From assembly GCF_000420625.1 (NCBI RefSeq), contig NZ_ATVH01000011.1, positions 62,001-126,000 of the forward strand: a DNA stretch of 64,000 nucleotides. The letters run 5' to 3'. Under the pieces are notes generated by a model. That model saw only the letters and a program-made list of their open reading frames with translations. It searched no databases and had not been told where the DNA came from. Within the stretch, counting starts at the first letter, position 1; the number at the start of each line of letters is the position of its first letter. Below, in pieces: positions 28,307 through 37,015 of the stretch. Made by a program: the position numbers and the translations under genes. The stretch comes from Fodinicurvata sediminis DSM 21159. GTDB taxonomy: Bacteria > Pseudomonadota > Alphaproteobacteria > Kiloniellales > DSM-21159.

Positions 28307-29080
28307 ATGCAGATGAAGACGGTGGTCTTTCAATCTTTTCGAGATGAGGGGCGACCGGATTGGATTGAACTGTGTCTTGAGACCGTTCAGTCCTGGGCCA
28401 GCCGCCAGGGGCATGAATACCGGTTCCTTGGCGATGAGCTGCTTGAGCGCGTGCCGCGCCTGGTGGCCGAGAAGTCAGAGGGCCGAAACCAGATTGTTGC
28501 TGACCTGGGGCGCCTGCTTGTGGCGCGGGAGATTCTGGAAGAGGGGGTTGATCAGGTCATCTGGCTGGATGCCGACACCCTGGTGTTTGAACCGCAAGCG
28601 TTGCGATTGGAAATCCCCCAAGGAAGTCCCGGGTATGCATTCGGACGTGAGGTCTGGATACAGAAGAATACATCAGGTGGCCTGAAAGCCTACAGAAACG
28701 TACATAATGCTGTTTGTCTCTTCCAGAGCGACAACCCGTTTCTTGATTTCTACATCCATGCCTGTCTGTTGATCATGGATCGTGTCGATGGAGGAGTGCC
28801 GCCACAGATCCTCGGCCCCAAGTTCTTGTCGGCTCAGTACAATATTCTGGGCTTTCCGCTTTTCGAGTCTGTCGGCGCATTCAGTCCGGTTGTAGTGCAG
28901 GATATCCTGAATGATGGCAGGGCAGCCCTTGACCTGCTTCTTGATACAAGCCCATCCATTCCACTCGCGGCAAATCTCTGCGCCTCTCTCAGTCAAAGCG
29001 ATGAGGAGATGCGACTTGTCTGCGAAAGGCTGCTTGCGCAGGGCGCCAGACTGCTTCCCCGGTCCGACTCACCTTTGTGA
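28307..29080 (+). CDS. Glycosyltransferase-like protein with DxD motif
   Basis: 257 residues. I see a GT-A type layout: VVFQSFRDEGRPDWIELCLETVQSWA at the N-terminus, a mid-protein QVIWLDADTLVFEP (DxD metal/nucleotide-sugar site), and a following region resembling capsular or GT32-type transferases. No signal peptide or membrane segment is visible. The acceptor and sugar are unknown; it stands alone between tRNA-Arg and a convergent gene. Confidence 0.6.
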   Translation: MQMKTVVFQSFRDEGRPDWIELCLETVQSWASRQGHEYRFLGDELLERVPRLVAEKSEGRNQIVADLGRLLVAREILEEGVDQVIWLDADTLVFEPQALRLEIPQGSPGYAFGREVWIQKNTSGGLKAYRNVHNAVCLFQSDNPFLDFYIHACLLIMDRVDGGVPPQILGPKFLSAQYNILGFPLFESVGAFSPVVVQDILNDGRAALDLLLDTSPSIPLAANLCASLSQSDEEMRLVCERLLAQGARLLPRSDSPL

Positions 29081-29088
29081 GCAGCAGG

Positions 29089-29538
29089 TTACAGAGCATT
29101 TCTCAGAATATCGACAATGACTCCCGTTGCGGCTTCCACCAGAAGCACATCGTTGCCAACGATGAGACGGTTATAGCCGTGGCGTCCTGGAAGGCGGCCT
29201 TGCAGATCGGTAGGCAGCGCCTGTTTCGCTATTCCAGGTGGAAGTGGCTTGCCACGCGCCAGGTTCTTGGCAATGCCTGGAGGAAGTGACGAGGTCTGGT
29301 AGTTCCGGGTGCCGAAATACTCCTGGATCAAGGCGATCTCGACTGCTGCGAAGGCCGCATCGAGAAGCCTGTCCCCTGTACCGCGGCCATCATGCGTTGG
29401 ACGTTCATGTTTGACACCGGGCCCTTTGCCTGCTGGCGGCCCCTTGCCCTGACTATTGCCTTGGGCTGCGGCGGTCGTGGCAGCCATTGTAATGGCCAGG
29501 AAAGCAGCCGCACATACTTTCAAGCTTGGCTTTGTCAT
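29089..29538 (-). CDS. RcnB/CigR-like secreted protein
   Basis: 149 residues with an N-terminal signal peptide (AFLAITMAATTAAAQG), a Gly/Pro/Lys-rich linker, then the repeated SLPPGIAKNLARGKPLPPGIAK and a C-terminal YNRLIVGNDVLLVEAATGVIVDIL typical of RcnB/CigR anti-virulence-like proteins. Function unknown. AGGAGG sits about 8 nt before ATG 29538, excluding the longer frame to 29640. Confidence 0.75.
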   Translation of the reverse strand: MTKPSLKVCAAAFLAITMAATTAAAQGNSQGKGPPAGKGPGVKHERPTHDGRGTGDRLLDAAFAAVEIALIQEYFGTRNYQTSSLPPGIAKNLARGKPLPPGIAKQALPTDLQGRLPGRHGYNRLIVGNDVLLVEAATGVIVDILRNAL

Positions 29539-29563
29539 CACGAACATCCTCCTGAAACATGAT

Positions 29564-29606
29564 CTGAAAGCCAATGCACAGCTGCTGTGAAGCAGTTGGC
29601 TTTCAG
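29564..29606 (-). repeat. Inverted repeat between the acidic small gene and the CigR-like gene
   Basis: Perfect 11-bp arms CTGAAAGCCAA (29564-29574) and TTGGCTTTCAG (29596-29606). The inner sequence can form a second short stem (CACAG/CTGTG). The right arm overlaps the last codon and stop of the small gene. No long T tract follows, so it may be a processing or pausing hairpin rather than a clean terminator. Confidence 0.6.
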
Positions 29607-29755
29607 CTTTTGTCGGGACGTGTGGGAGAGATCGGGTCACTGGCTGGGAAGCTTTCGTCGAGGGCTTCGTCCAGTTCTTCCTCTTCTTCCTTCGGGTCCT
29701 CGTTCTCGTTCGCTGGTTCCTTAGGCTTCTTGTCCTTGTTCTTGTCCAGGCTCAT
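29603..29755 (-). CDS. Small acidic protein, 50 residues
   Basis: Too short for ordinary gene calling but supported: an AAGGAG site is 8 nt before ATG 29755, the product is highly charged (Lys-rich start, then a Glu run) and it ends with LDEALDESFPASDPIS. That LDEAL-x-ESFPASDP motif recurs in small alphaproteobacterial proteins of unknown function, as far as I recall. Cytoplasmic, probably disordered. It is transcribed toward the CigR-like gene 65 nt downstream. Confidence 0.7.
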   Translation of the reverse strand: MSLDKNKDKKPKEPANENEDPKEEEEELDEALDESFPASDPISPTRPDKS

Positions 29756-29854
29756 GAGCTTTCTCCTTGGCCAACTAAGATTGAATTGATTCCTTACATA
29801 TGGGGTTTCAATGAGGTTTCACCAAAGGTCCAATAAAGGACACGATCCGTGACA

Positions 29855-31084
29855 CTAGAAGCCTCCGTCGACTGAGCGTGTCGAAAGAGCGCGACTCTCG
29901 AAGCCGGCCTTATGCAACGCGGAAATGATTTCCTGCACATGTTCGATGTTGCGGGTTTCCACGACCACATCGACATCTGCGCGCTTGGCGGGCACATCGG
30001 CGAAAAGCCGTTGATGGTAGACCTCAATGATATTGCCCCCGGCACCCCCTATGACCTCGGACAAGCGGGCCAGTTGACGGGGCTGGTCAATGATTTCAAT
30101 GCGCAGTCGCACGACGCGCCCATCACGGATGAGCCCTCTTGCCAGAACGCCGGAAAGCAGGCGGACATCGATATTGCCCCCACAGATTATCGAAGTGACT
30201 CTGCGTCCCCTGAAGCGCTCGGGATGGGCAAAAAGAGCGGCAACTCCAGCCGCGCCCGCGCCTTCAGCAACAATTTTCTGGCGTTCGACAAGGTAATGGA
30301 CTGCGGTTTCCAGGGAGGCTTCATCCACCAGAAGGATATCGGAGACCAATTCCTTGATAATGCTGCGTGTCAGTTTGCCGGGGGACTTGACCGCTATACC
30401 ATCTGCCAGGGTTGTTCCGCCTGAAGAAGGCGGCATGTCATGCAGCGCCTGATACATGGAGGGGAATAGCTCGGTTTCGACTCCGACAATCTCGACAGTG
30501 GGGTTTATCGCCTTGATCGCCGAGGCAATTCCGGAAATGAGGCCACCGCCGCCAATAGGAACCACTACACAGTCGGCATCCCTCAAGTCAGTCATCAGCT
30601 CCAGGCCAATGGTGCCCTGGCCGGCGATAATAAAGGGGTCGTCGTAGGGATGGACAAGCGCCAGGTTCTCGGCTTCTGCAATATCGCGGGCCGCCTGGGC
30701 TGAAGCGTCGATGGTTTCTCCTGTCTGAACAACCTTGGCGCCATAGGAGCGCGTGCGTTCGACCTTCGAAAAGGGAGCGAATTCGGGCATCACGATGGTC
30801 GCTGGTATCCCAAGTCTCTTGGCATGGTAGGCAACACCCTGGGCATGATTTCCGGCCGACATGGCAATGACGCCGTAGCGGCTTTGTTCGGGGGCGAGAT
30901 TCAATAGTTTCCAGCAGGCGCCTCGATCCTTGAAAGAGCCCGTGTACTGCAGGTTCTCCAATTTCAGATGCAGGTCGCAACCGAGTGTTTCACTCAAGCG
31001 CGCAGCCGGCACCACCGGAGTGCGGACGATTTCCCCGGAAATGCCCTCGGCAGCCTTTTCTATCTCCTGGAGGGTGAGGGCCAT
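29855..31084 (-). CDS. ilvA: Threonine ammonia-lyase (dehydratase), ACT-domain form
   Basis: PLP enzyme turning threonine to 2-oxobutanoate plus ammonia. 409 residues: PLP lysine in NLQYTGSFKDRGA, AMSAGNHAQGVAYHA, the phosphate-binding IGGGGLISG, and a C-terminal ACT-like domain (RLRIEIIDQPRQLARLSEVI). This short form with one ACT domain is typical of alphaproteobacteria and may serve isoleucine synthesis or degradation. It follows the acylase gene by 24 nt on the same strand. Confidence 0.93.
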   Translation of the reverse strand: MALTLQEIEKAAEGISGEIVRTPVVPAARLSETLGCDLHLKLENLQYTGSFKDRGACWKLLNLAPEQSRYGVIAMSAGNHAQGVAYHAKRLGIPATIVMPEFAPFSKVERTRSYGAKVVQTGETIDASAQAARDIAEAENLALVHPYDDPFIIAGQGTIGLELMTDLRDADCVVVPIGGGGLISGIASAIKAINPTVEIVGVETELFPSMYQALHDMPPSSGGTTLADGIAVKSPGKLTRSIIKELVSDILLVDEASLETAVHYLVERQKIVAEGAGAAGVAALFAHPERFRGRRVTSIICGGNIDVRLLSGVLARGLIRDGRVVRLRIEIIDQPRQLARLSEVIGGAGGNIIEVYHQRLFADVPAKRADVDVVVETRNIEHVQEIISALHKAGFESRALSTRSVDGGF

Positions 31085-31108
31085 GTCATGTTCTTCCTTT
31101 GGGAGCGT

Positions 31109-33478
31109 TCATTCAGTCGGTTGGGGAGTAAGCCGCAACACGTCGGCTTGATCTAACTCTGGTGCGGCAAGTTTGACATACTGCCCGTCACGCCAAGGCT
31201 CGGCAAAGTTGCTGAACAGAACGGACAAGGGATTTCCGCTCTGGCCTGTGGCGATCATGAAGAGGGAATTGTCCAAGTCTTCCAGAACAAGGACGGTTCT
31301 TAAACCCGGCCCATGGACGTGTCGGAACAAGCTGTTCTCACGCGTACTGGGTGTTCCCCGGTTGACGGTGAAATCACCCCCATCCGTGGCCAGATTGATA
31401 CTGAATAATCGGCCCAGGAGGGGCAGACGTCCATAGAGTGGATGATCCATCTGCGTGCGGTGGTAATTTCCCCAGGTTTTTTCCTTGAAATCGCCAGGTT
31501 TGTCGATTTTCAGAAGCGCCAATGCAGTTGCCAGACTTTCTTGCAGGATTGTCTTGCAGGAAGTCTCCAGAGAACGACACCAATCGCGCTCCTCCTTGAG
31601 GACGGTCTTGACCGCACGTGGATTCCAGCCGCGCATTTCCTGGAAATGCGGAGATAGAGAATCCTCGAACAAGCGCTCCTGCAAAGTCTTCAGCCAAGCC
31701 TGGAACACCAGGGGGGCCGAGGCATCCCTGGACATCTTGCCGTTCCAAGAGGACAGCAGCTCCTTGGCGCTTTCCTGGAGCACGTTGTCGCTCTCGAAGT
31801 CCAGCATCAGCGGGATGAGCTCCAGGGCCATCAGTGAGTGACTGTCGTTCTGGAGTTCGGCCATCCCCTGAAGGCCGTGTTGAGATTGGCGAGAGAGCTC
31901 GTCGGAAATTCGCATGGCTCGATAGGGTTCGGGCCACTCCGTGCCCAGATGATGGGAATAATCGGGTCCGGCAATCCGGTTGTTTGCGTTGAGCAGTTGT
32001 CCGGAACGCGGATCGCGCGCGTGGGGGAGTTCTTCGAAGGGGATAAAGTCTGTCCAGATCTCCTCACGATCTTTCCCATGTACGGGGCGGCTGCCGTCAT
32101 AATCATTCCGGATGGGTACGAGTCCGGGTGTGTAGAAGCCGATAGTTCCCGAACGGTCGGCATAGAAGATGTTCTGCTGTGGGCCCACGAAGCGGCGCAT
32201 GGCCGCTTCGAAATCAGACCAGGATGTCGCACGGTTGAGACGCACGAGCGAATCGGCGGTCGTATCTTTCGCGCGCAATACGGGCCAGGCCAGGGTCGCC
32301 ACGGTTTCCTGATCAACGCCGGGGATTGTCGTTCCGGTGGAGACATCGGAAACCACCGGGCCAAAGCGGCCCTCACGTATTTGCAGTTCAATATCCTCGC
32401 CGAAGCGCACGGGAAGGGTTTCCTGCCGCATATCGAACGAGCGCGAACCATTCGGGGTTTGGTAGCTGTCCTGATCTTCTGTATCCAGTGTTTCCAGAAT
32501 CAGGTCCTGGGTGTCGCTGTGTGTCGTGGTAATGCCCCAGGCGGCCTGCCCATTGTGCCCAATCACGACCAGCGGAACGCCCGGCGCCGTAGCTCCGGCC
32601 AAGGTTTCATCTTGAGTTTCAATCCGGGCCAGAAACCAGGTTCCAGGCGCCTGCAAACTGAGATGCGGATCATTTGCCAGGAAAGGATAGCCTGTGTCTG
32701 TCCGTTCACCGGAAAGGGCCCATACATTGCTGGCGCCTCTATAGGCCTGGATTTCTTCCGGAAGCGCTTCGAGAAGCAGGGCGAGAGGGTTTTTCTGCGT
32801 GCGATTTACGGTATCAAGTGTCGAGGGACTGTCGGATGGCAGGTCCGGGAAGAGTGTGCGCATCTGGTCGGGCGTAAGCACTGAATCAAGCCGCGCATTG
32901 CGCAATTCCTGGCGCCAGTTCCCGGAAAGCTGGATTGCCATCATCTTTCCCCAGAGAACCGAATCCGATGGTTCCCAGGGCTCTGGTTCGATACCCAGCA
33001 ATGCCATTTCCAGTGGAAGAGGGGACGAGCCCTGCTGGAGAAAGGCGTTTACGCCATCGGCATAAGCCTGCAGCAGTGAAAGGGTATCCTGCTCCAGGTA
33101 CGTGATTGCCCTGTCGGACTGACGGCCGAAACCGAGTGTGCGCATCAGGCGATCACTTGCCACTCCGGCCTTGCCAATGACCTCGGACAGTTGACCTCTG
33201 CCGATCCGCCTCATCAGTTCCATCTGGGTGAGGCGTTCCTGAGCATGGACATAACCCAGACCGTAGGCGCCATCTTCCAGGTTTTGAGCCTGGATTGTGA
33301 CCAACCCATTCGAATCGCGCAGGATATCCACCGGGGCGGAAAGTCCAGCTGTTTCCACATCCCCCTTTGTGTTCGGGAGTGAGGCGTACATCCAGGCAGC
33401 GCTCAGAGTTACCACCAGCACGACGGCCGTCGCCAATCCGCAAATGAGATACAGCAGCCAGCGAAGCAATCGAATCAT
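31109..33478 (-). CDS. Penicillin acylase-family (Ntn) hydrolase
   Basis: 789-residue precursor that would self-cleave before the nucleophilic Ser250 in YRGASNVWALSG, giving alpha and beta subunits. One N-terminal membrane or signal segment (residues 5-30) precedes the alpha chain with GYVHAQERLTQMELMRRIGRG. Downstream are LANDPHLSLQAPGTW and IGHNGQAAWGITT. Relatives cleave penicillins, acyl-homoserine lactones or other N-acyl amides; substrate unknown. It lies 22 nt after the racemase-family gene and before ilvA on one strand. Confidence 0.93.
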   Translation of the reverse strand: MIRLLRWLLYLICGLATAVVLVVTLSAAWMYASLPNTKGDVETAGLSAPVDILRDSNGLVTIQAQNLEDGAYGLGYVHAQERLTQMELMRRIGRGQLSEVIGKAGVASDRLMRTLGFGRQSDRAITYLEQDTLSLLQAYADGVNAFLQQGSSPLPLEMALLGIEPEPWEPSDSVLWGKMMAIQLSGNWRQELRNARLDSVLTPDQMRTLFPDLPSDSPSTLDTVNRTQKNPLALLLEALPEEIQAYRGASNVWALSGERTDTGYPFLANDPHLSLQAPGTWFLARIETQDETLAGATAPGVPLVVIGHNGQAAWGITTTHSDTQDLILETLDTEDQDSYQTPNGSRSFDMRQETLPVRFGEDIELQIREGRFGPVVSDVSTGTTIPGVDQETVATLAWPVLRAKDTTADSLVRLNRATSWSDFEAAMRRFVGPQQNIFYADRSGTIGFYTPGLVPIRNDYDGSRPVHGKDREEIWTDFIPFEELPHARDPRSGQLLNANNRIAGPDYSHHLGTEWPEPYRAMRISDELSRQSQHGLQGMAELQNDSHSLMALELIPLMLDFESDNVLQESAKELLSSWNGKMSRDASAPLVFQAWLKTLQERLFEDSLSPHFQEMRGWNPRAVKTVLKEERDWCRSLETSCKTILQESLATALALLKIDKPGDFKEKTWGNYHRTQMDHPLYGRLPLLGRLFSINLATDGGDFTVNRGTPSTRENSLFRHVHGPGLRTVLVLEDLDNSLFMIATGQSGNPLSVLFSNFAEPWRDGQYVKLAAPELDQADVLRLTPQPTE

Positions 33479-33500
33479 GAAGAGGGTCCAGGATTTGGGA

Positions 33501-34541
33501 TCAGGGTGTTCGATACCAGGTGTCTGTTAACGCATAGCCTTCAGGAAAGGGATCATCCGGGTCGAGACCATAGTGATGCAGGCCCGTTATCCAGGCACGT
33601 CCTTTCAGGCTCGGCACAACGCAAACCGTCCCATCTTCAAGCTTGCTGATGGCCTCAATACGGCAGAGGAACCTTGTATCCAGGATGGAACGCGATATGA
33701 AACTCTCGCCCGCGCGAATTTCCCCGCGCGCCGAAAGTGCGGCCAGCCACGCAGACGTTCCAGTGCCGCAGGGCGAGCGGTCCAGCTTACCCGGTGAAAT
33801 GACCACCGTATTTCGGCCTTCGCAGGTTCCATCGGCATTGCGAGTTAGGGGGTCCGTGAACTGAACGAAACTGATGTTTCGTATTGAGGGATTGTCCGGG
33901 TGAATTACCGGGTGTTGAGCGATTGCTGCCGCTTTTATGGCCTCGCCAACCTCGACCAGTTTCCTGGCATTCTCGCGGGTGAGTTCCAGACCCAGGCTGG
34001 CAGCATCTACAATAGCAAAGAAGGCACCACCATAGGCAATATCGAGCTTGATCGATCCCAAGCCCGGTACTTCACAACTGGCATCGAGCTTGACCACAAA
34101 GCTGGGAATGTTGGTGGTTTGTACGCTTTTGCATTTCCCATCCGTGCATTCCGCCTCGACCGCGATAATGCCACCGGGCGTGTCAAGCTTCAGGTGTGTC
34201 ACGGGTTCCTTCATCGCCACCATGCCTGTTTCCAGCAAGACCGTTGCAACGCAGATGGAATTCGACCCCGACATGGGGGGATAGTCCGTTGGCTCCATGA
34301 TGATGAATCCAGCCTGCGTTCCGGGACTGCGTGGAGGAACCAGCAAGTTGCAGTGAACGAATACGCCACCGCGCGGCTCCTGGATTAAAAAGCGTCTGAG
34401 TTCGTCACCCTGCTCTTCGAGGTAGGTTTTCTGCTCAAAGAGTGTGTTGCCTGGCGGGGGCAGTACTCCGCCGGTAATGACACGGCCGACTTCGCCCTCT
34501 GCATGGCAGCCCACAACCGAAACGCTGCGTGACCATTTCAT
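33501..34541 (-). CDS. Proline racemase-family enzyme (hydroxyproline epimerase/dehydratase type)
   Basis: 346 residues of the proline racemase superfamily. The second catalytic Cys is present as Cys258 in DRSPCGTGTSAW. The first position, normally Cys in a MCGH context, is Ser91 in PPMSGSNSICV. Ser/Cys members are known in the family and are linked to 4-hydroxyproline epimerisation and trans-3-hydroxyproline dehydration rather than proline racemisation; the exact reaction here is inference. First gene of a run with the acylase and ilvA. Confidence 0.88.
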   Translation of the reverse strand: MKWSRSVSVVGCHAEGEVGRVITGGVLPPPGNTLFEQKTYLEEQGDELRRFLIQEPRGGVFVHCNLLVPPRSPGTQAGFIIMEPTDYPPMSGSNSICVATVLLETGMVAMKEPVTHLKLDTPGGIIAVEAECTDGKCKSVQTTNIPSFVVKLDASCEVPGLGSIKLDIAYGGAFFAIVDAASLGLELTRENARKLVEVGEAIKAAAIAQHPVIHPDNPSIRNISFVQFTDPLTRNADGTCEGRNTVVISPGKLDRSPCGTGTSAWLAALSARGEIRAGESFISRSILDTRFLCRIEAISKLEDGTVCVVPSLKGRAWITGLHHYGLDPDDPFPEGYALTDTWYRTP

Positions 34542-34601
34542 GGATATTCCTCCCCGTCAGGTCCCATGGCTGGCGCACAGGACGAAGTTGTTTGCTATAC
34601 A

Positions 34602-34633
34602 GTCAAGACAGGGCTTTAGCAGCCTGTTTTGAC
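34602..34633. promoter_or_regulatory. Operator-like dyad between divergent racemase and malonyl-CoA decarboxylase genes
   Basis: GTCAAGACAGG (34602-34612) and CCTGTTTTGAC (34623-34633) are complementary at 10 of 11 positions, the other being a G-T wobble, with a 10-nt centre. It lies in the 148-nt gap between divergent genes, where a terminator is not expected, so an operator for a dimeric regulator is the simpler reading. Confidence 0.45.
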
Positions 34634-34689
34634 GGATTACATATCAGTCTGTTGGGGCAATGTCTGACATGCAATAGGGAGTTGAGCTT

Positions 34690-36117
34690 ATGGCCAGACC
34701 CGGAAACAGCACGTCGTTTTTCGAGCGGGCCTGGGAGCGTCTGTCGCGCAACTGGAAAGAGATCGCCTTTTCCGGAACCAAGGGGGTGAGCCTTGATCTT
34801 GCGAAGGGTGGAAAGTCCGATCTCAACCTACTCAAGAAGCACTTCATGGCATGTCTCGAGGCGCGGGGCGGTGAGGTTTCGGCGCGTGCCCAAGCCGCTG
34901 AGTTGGGGCGTCTGTATCTTCATCAGGGTGCGGATGGTCGTGGAACCTTTCTGAAAACATTGGCCCAGGATTTTGGCCCCAATCAGGATGCGGTTCAGGG
35001 AGCGCTAGAAAAACTTCAAGCCAACCCTGAAGGCAGCAAGAATCACTATGCAGCCGAGCGCGAACTGATAAGTGCTCTTACACCCGATAGCATAAGAATT
35101 CTCAAACTCTTCAGCAGCCTTCCAAACGGCGTCAAGTTTCTGGTTGATCTCAGAGCGGACTTGCTGAACCTGAACGAGCAGGATCCAGCGACAGAGGCGT
35201 TGAGTGCGCATTTGAAAGACCTGTTGTCATCCTGGTTCGATCCGGGTTTTCTGGACCTGGAACGCATTACCTGGAAATCCAGTGCAGCCCTGCTTGAAAA
35301 GTTGATTGCCTACGAAGCGGTGCACGAGATTCGTTCATGGGATGACCTGCGCAACCGACTGGATTCGGATAGGCGATGCTATGCCCTTTTCCATCCGAGA
35401 ATGCCGGAAGAGCCCTTGGCATTTGTAGAGGTTGCTCTGGGAGATGGCTTTGCCGGCAGCATCCAGCATTTACTTGATGAGTCGGCGCCAGCCTTCGATA
35501 CGGCCAAGGCAGATACGGCAATCTTCTATTCAATCTCCAATACACAGAAAGGGTTACAGGGTATTGCTTTCGGTGAATACCTGATCAAATTGGTTGTCCA
35601 GAGACTCAAAACCGAAATCCCCCAAGTGCGTCGTTATGCTACCCTGTCTCCGGTTCCGGGCTTTTTGCGCTGGGTCAATGCCCTGACGGATGAGCGACTT
35701 GAGTCATTCCTGTCTGCCGATCACCGCAAGGCACTGCGCGAAAGCGGCAACAGAAAAACCGCGGCTACGGCATTGCAAGAACTGGTCCGCAAGCCTGAAG
35801 TCTTATTGGAGTCAGAAGACTCGGAACGTTTTAAGGAGCCATTGCTGACTCTGGCTGCCTGCTATTTCCAGGAAAAGAGAGAGGATGGACAGCCGATTGA
35901 TCCTGTGGCGCGCTTCCACCTGCGGAATGGTGCCCGGTTGGAGCGGATCAATTGGTTGGGGGACAGCTCTGCCCGCGGTTTGAAGCAATCCTTGGGTATT
36001 ATGGTCAACTATGGATACCGCCCGGAGGAACTGGACAAGAACCATGAAGCCTACATGAAGGACGGGCGAATTGCTCTAGCTTCAGACGTGAAGTCACTTC
36101 TTAGGAAGGCGCGGTAA
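34690..36117 (+). CDS. Malonyl-CoA decarboxylase
   Basis: Decarboxylates malonyl-CoA to acetyl-CoA. 475 residues: an all-helical N-terminal domain, then a GNAT-like catalytic domain containing FYSISNTQKGLQGIAFGEYL, TLSPVPGFLRW and the catalytic His region ARFHLRNGARLERINWLGD near residue 420. Matches the family's normal length. The hydrolase gene starts 8 nt after the stop, so they are likely co-transcribed. Confidence 0.95.
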   Translation: MARPGNSTSFFERAWERLSRNWKEIAFSGTKGVSLDLAKGGKSDLNLLKKHFMACLEARGGEVSARAQAAELGRLYLHQGADGRGTFLKTLAQDFGPNQDAVQGALEKLQANPEGSKNHYAAERELISALTPDSIRILKLFSSLPNGVKFLVDLRADLLNLNEQDPATEALSAHLKDLLSSWFDPGFLDLERITWKSSAALLEKLIAYEAVHEIRSWDDLRNRLDSDRRCYALFHPRMPEEPLAFVEVALGDGFAGSIQHLLDESAPAFDTAKADTAIFYSISNTQKGLQGIAFGEYLIKLVVQRLKTEIPQVRRYATLSPVPGFLRWVNALTDERLESFLSADHRKALRESGNRKTAATALQELVRKPEVLLESEDSERFKEPLLTLAACYFQEKREDGQPIDPVARFHLRNGARLERINWLGDSSARGLKQSLGIMVNYGYRPEELDKNHEAYMKDGRIALASDVKSLLRKAR

Positions 36118-36125
36118 AATACTGA

Positions 36126-36989
36126 ATGGTAAATGAAAGTAAATGTATCACGCGCTGGGTACAAGGCCTATCCTCCCAGGGTTTTCATCGCATGGCCTAT
36201 TATCAAAGGCAGTCCACGACCAACGGGCGCATGGTTGTTTGCGCCCATGGGTTGACACGAACGGGGCGGGATTTCGACTTGCTCGCCGATGCCTTCCTTA
36301 AGGAGGGCTGGTCCACTGTCTGTCCGGATGTGGTTGGTCGGGGCAGAAGTGATTGGCTATCCGACCCCTCCAACTACGATATGGCGCAATACCTTTCAGA
36401 TATGGTGGCCCTTCTGGCGCGCCTGGACCATTCAGAAGTCGACTGGATTGGCACTTCCATGGGGGGCTTGCTGGGCATGCTGCTTGCCGCGCAGCCAGGT
36501 ACGCCCATCCGCCGCCTGGTCCTCAACGACATCGGTCCATTCATCTCCTCACAAGCACTGGGGGGCATCGCAGAGTATCTGGGACATGTCGGTCCATGGC
36601 CGGACCTGGTGTCTGTCGAACAGCATTTGCGCCGGGTGCATGCTGGCTTTGGAACCCTGAGTGATGAACAGTGGCGACATCTTGCAGAAGTCTCGACCCG
36701 GCAAGGTTCAGACGGACAGTTCTATCTGCACTACGATCCCGCCATCGCTGAGCCTTTCGCGCAATCGGTCGCGCAGGACATCGATCTCTGGGATCTATGG
36801 GAGCGTATTGCCTGTCCAACATTTGTCCTGCGAGGGGCTGAATCCACCCTGTTGACACCGGACACGCTCACCAAGATGCAAACAAGAGGACCAAGTGTGA
36901 CCTCGATGACCATTCCGCAGTGTGGCCATGCGCCGTCTCTCATGCAGGCAGCGCAGATTCAGGCTATCGCCGATTGGCTGAGGGAGTGA
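36126..36989 (+). CDS. Alpha/beta-fold hydrolase
   Basis: 287 residues. Core alpha/beta hydrolase motifs: oxyanion VVCAHGLTRTGRDFD, the nucleophile elbow GTSMGG with Ser111, and the late His in IPQCGHAPSLM; an Asp is expected in LRGAESTLLTPDT. Substrate unknown. Directly after malonyl-CoA decarboxylase. ATG 36126 accepted although no strong ribosome site is visible; ATG 36192 would also keep the fold. Confidence 0.85.
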   Translation: MVNESKCITRWVQGLSSQGFHRMAYYQRQSTTNGRMVVCAHGLTRTGRDFDLLADAFLKEGWSTVCPDVVGRGRSDWLSDPSNYDMAQYLSDMVALLARLDHSEVDWIGTSMGGLLGMLLAAQPGTPIRRLVLNDIGPFISSQALGGIAEYLGHVGPWPDLVSVEQHLRRVHAGFGTLSDEQWRHLAEVSTRQGSDGQFYLHYDPAIAEPFAQSVAQDIDLWDLWERIACPTFVLRGAESTLLTPDTLTKMQTRGPSVTSMTIPQCGHAPSLMQAAQIQAIADWLRE

Positions 36990-37015
36990 CGAGACCATAA
37001 AACCTGGTCGACCTC

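Noticed and set aside
31838-32884. Plus-strand open frame of 348 codons inside the acylase gene
   Set aside because: Antisense shadow of the penicillin acylase-family gene, without domains or a ribosome site.
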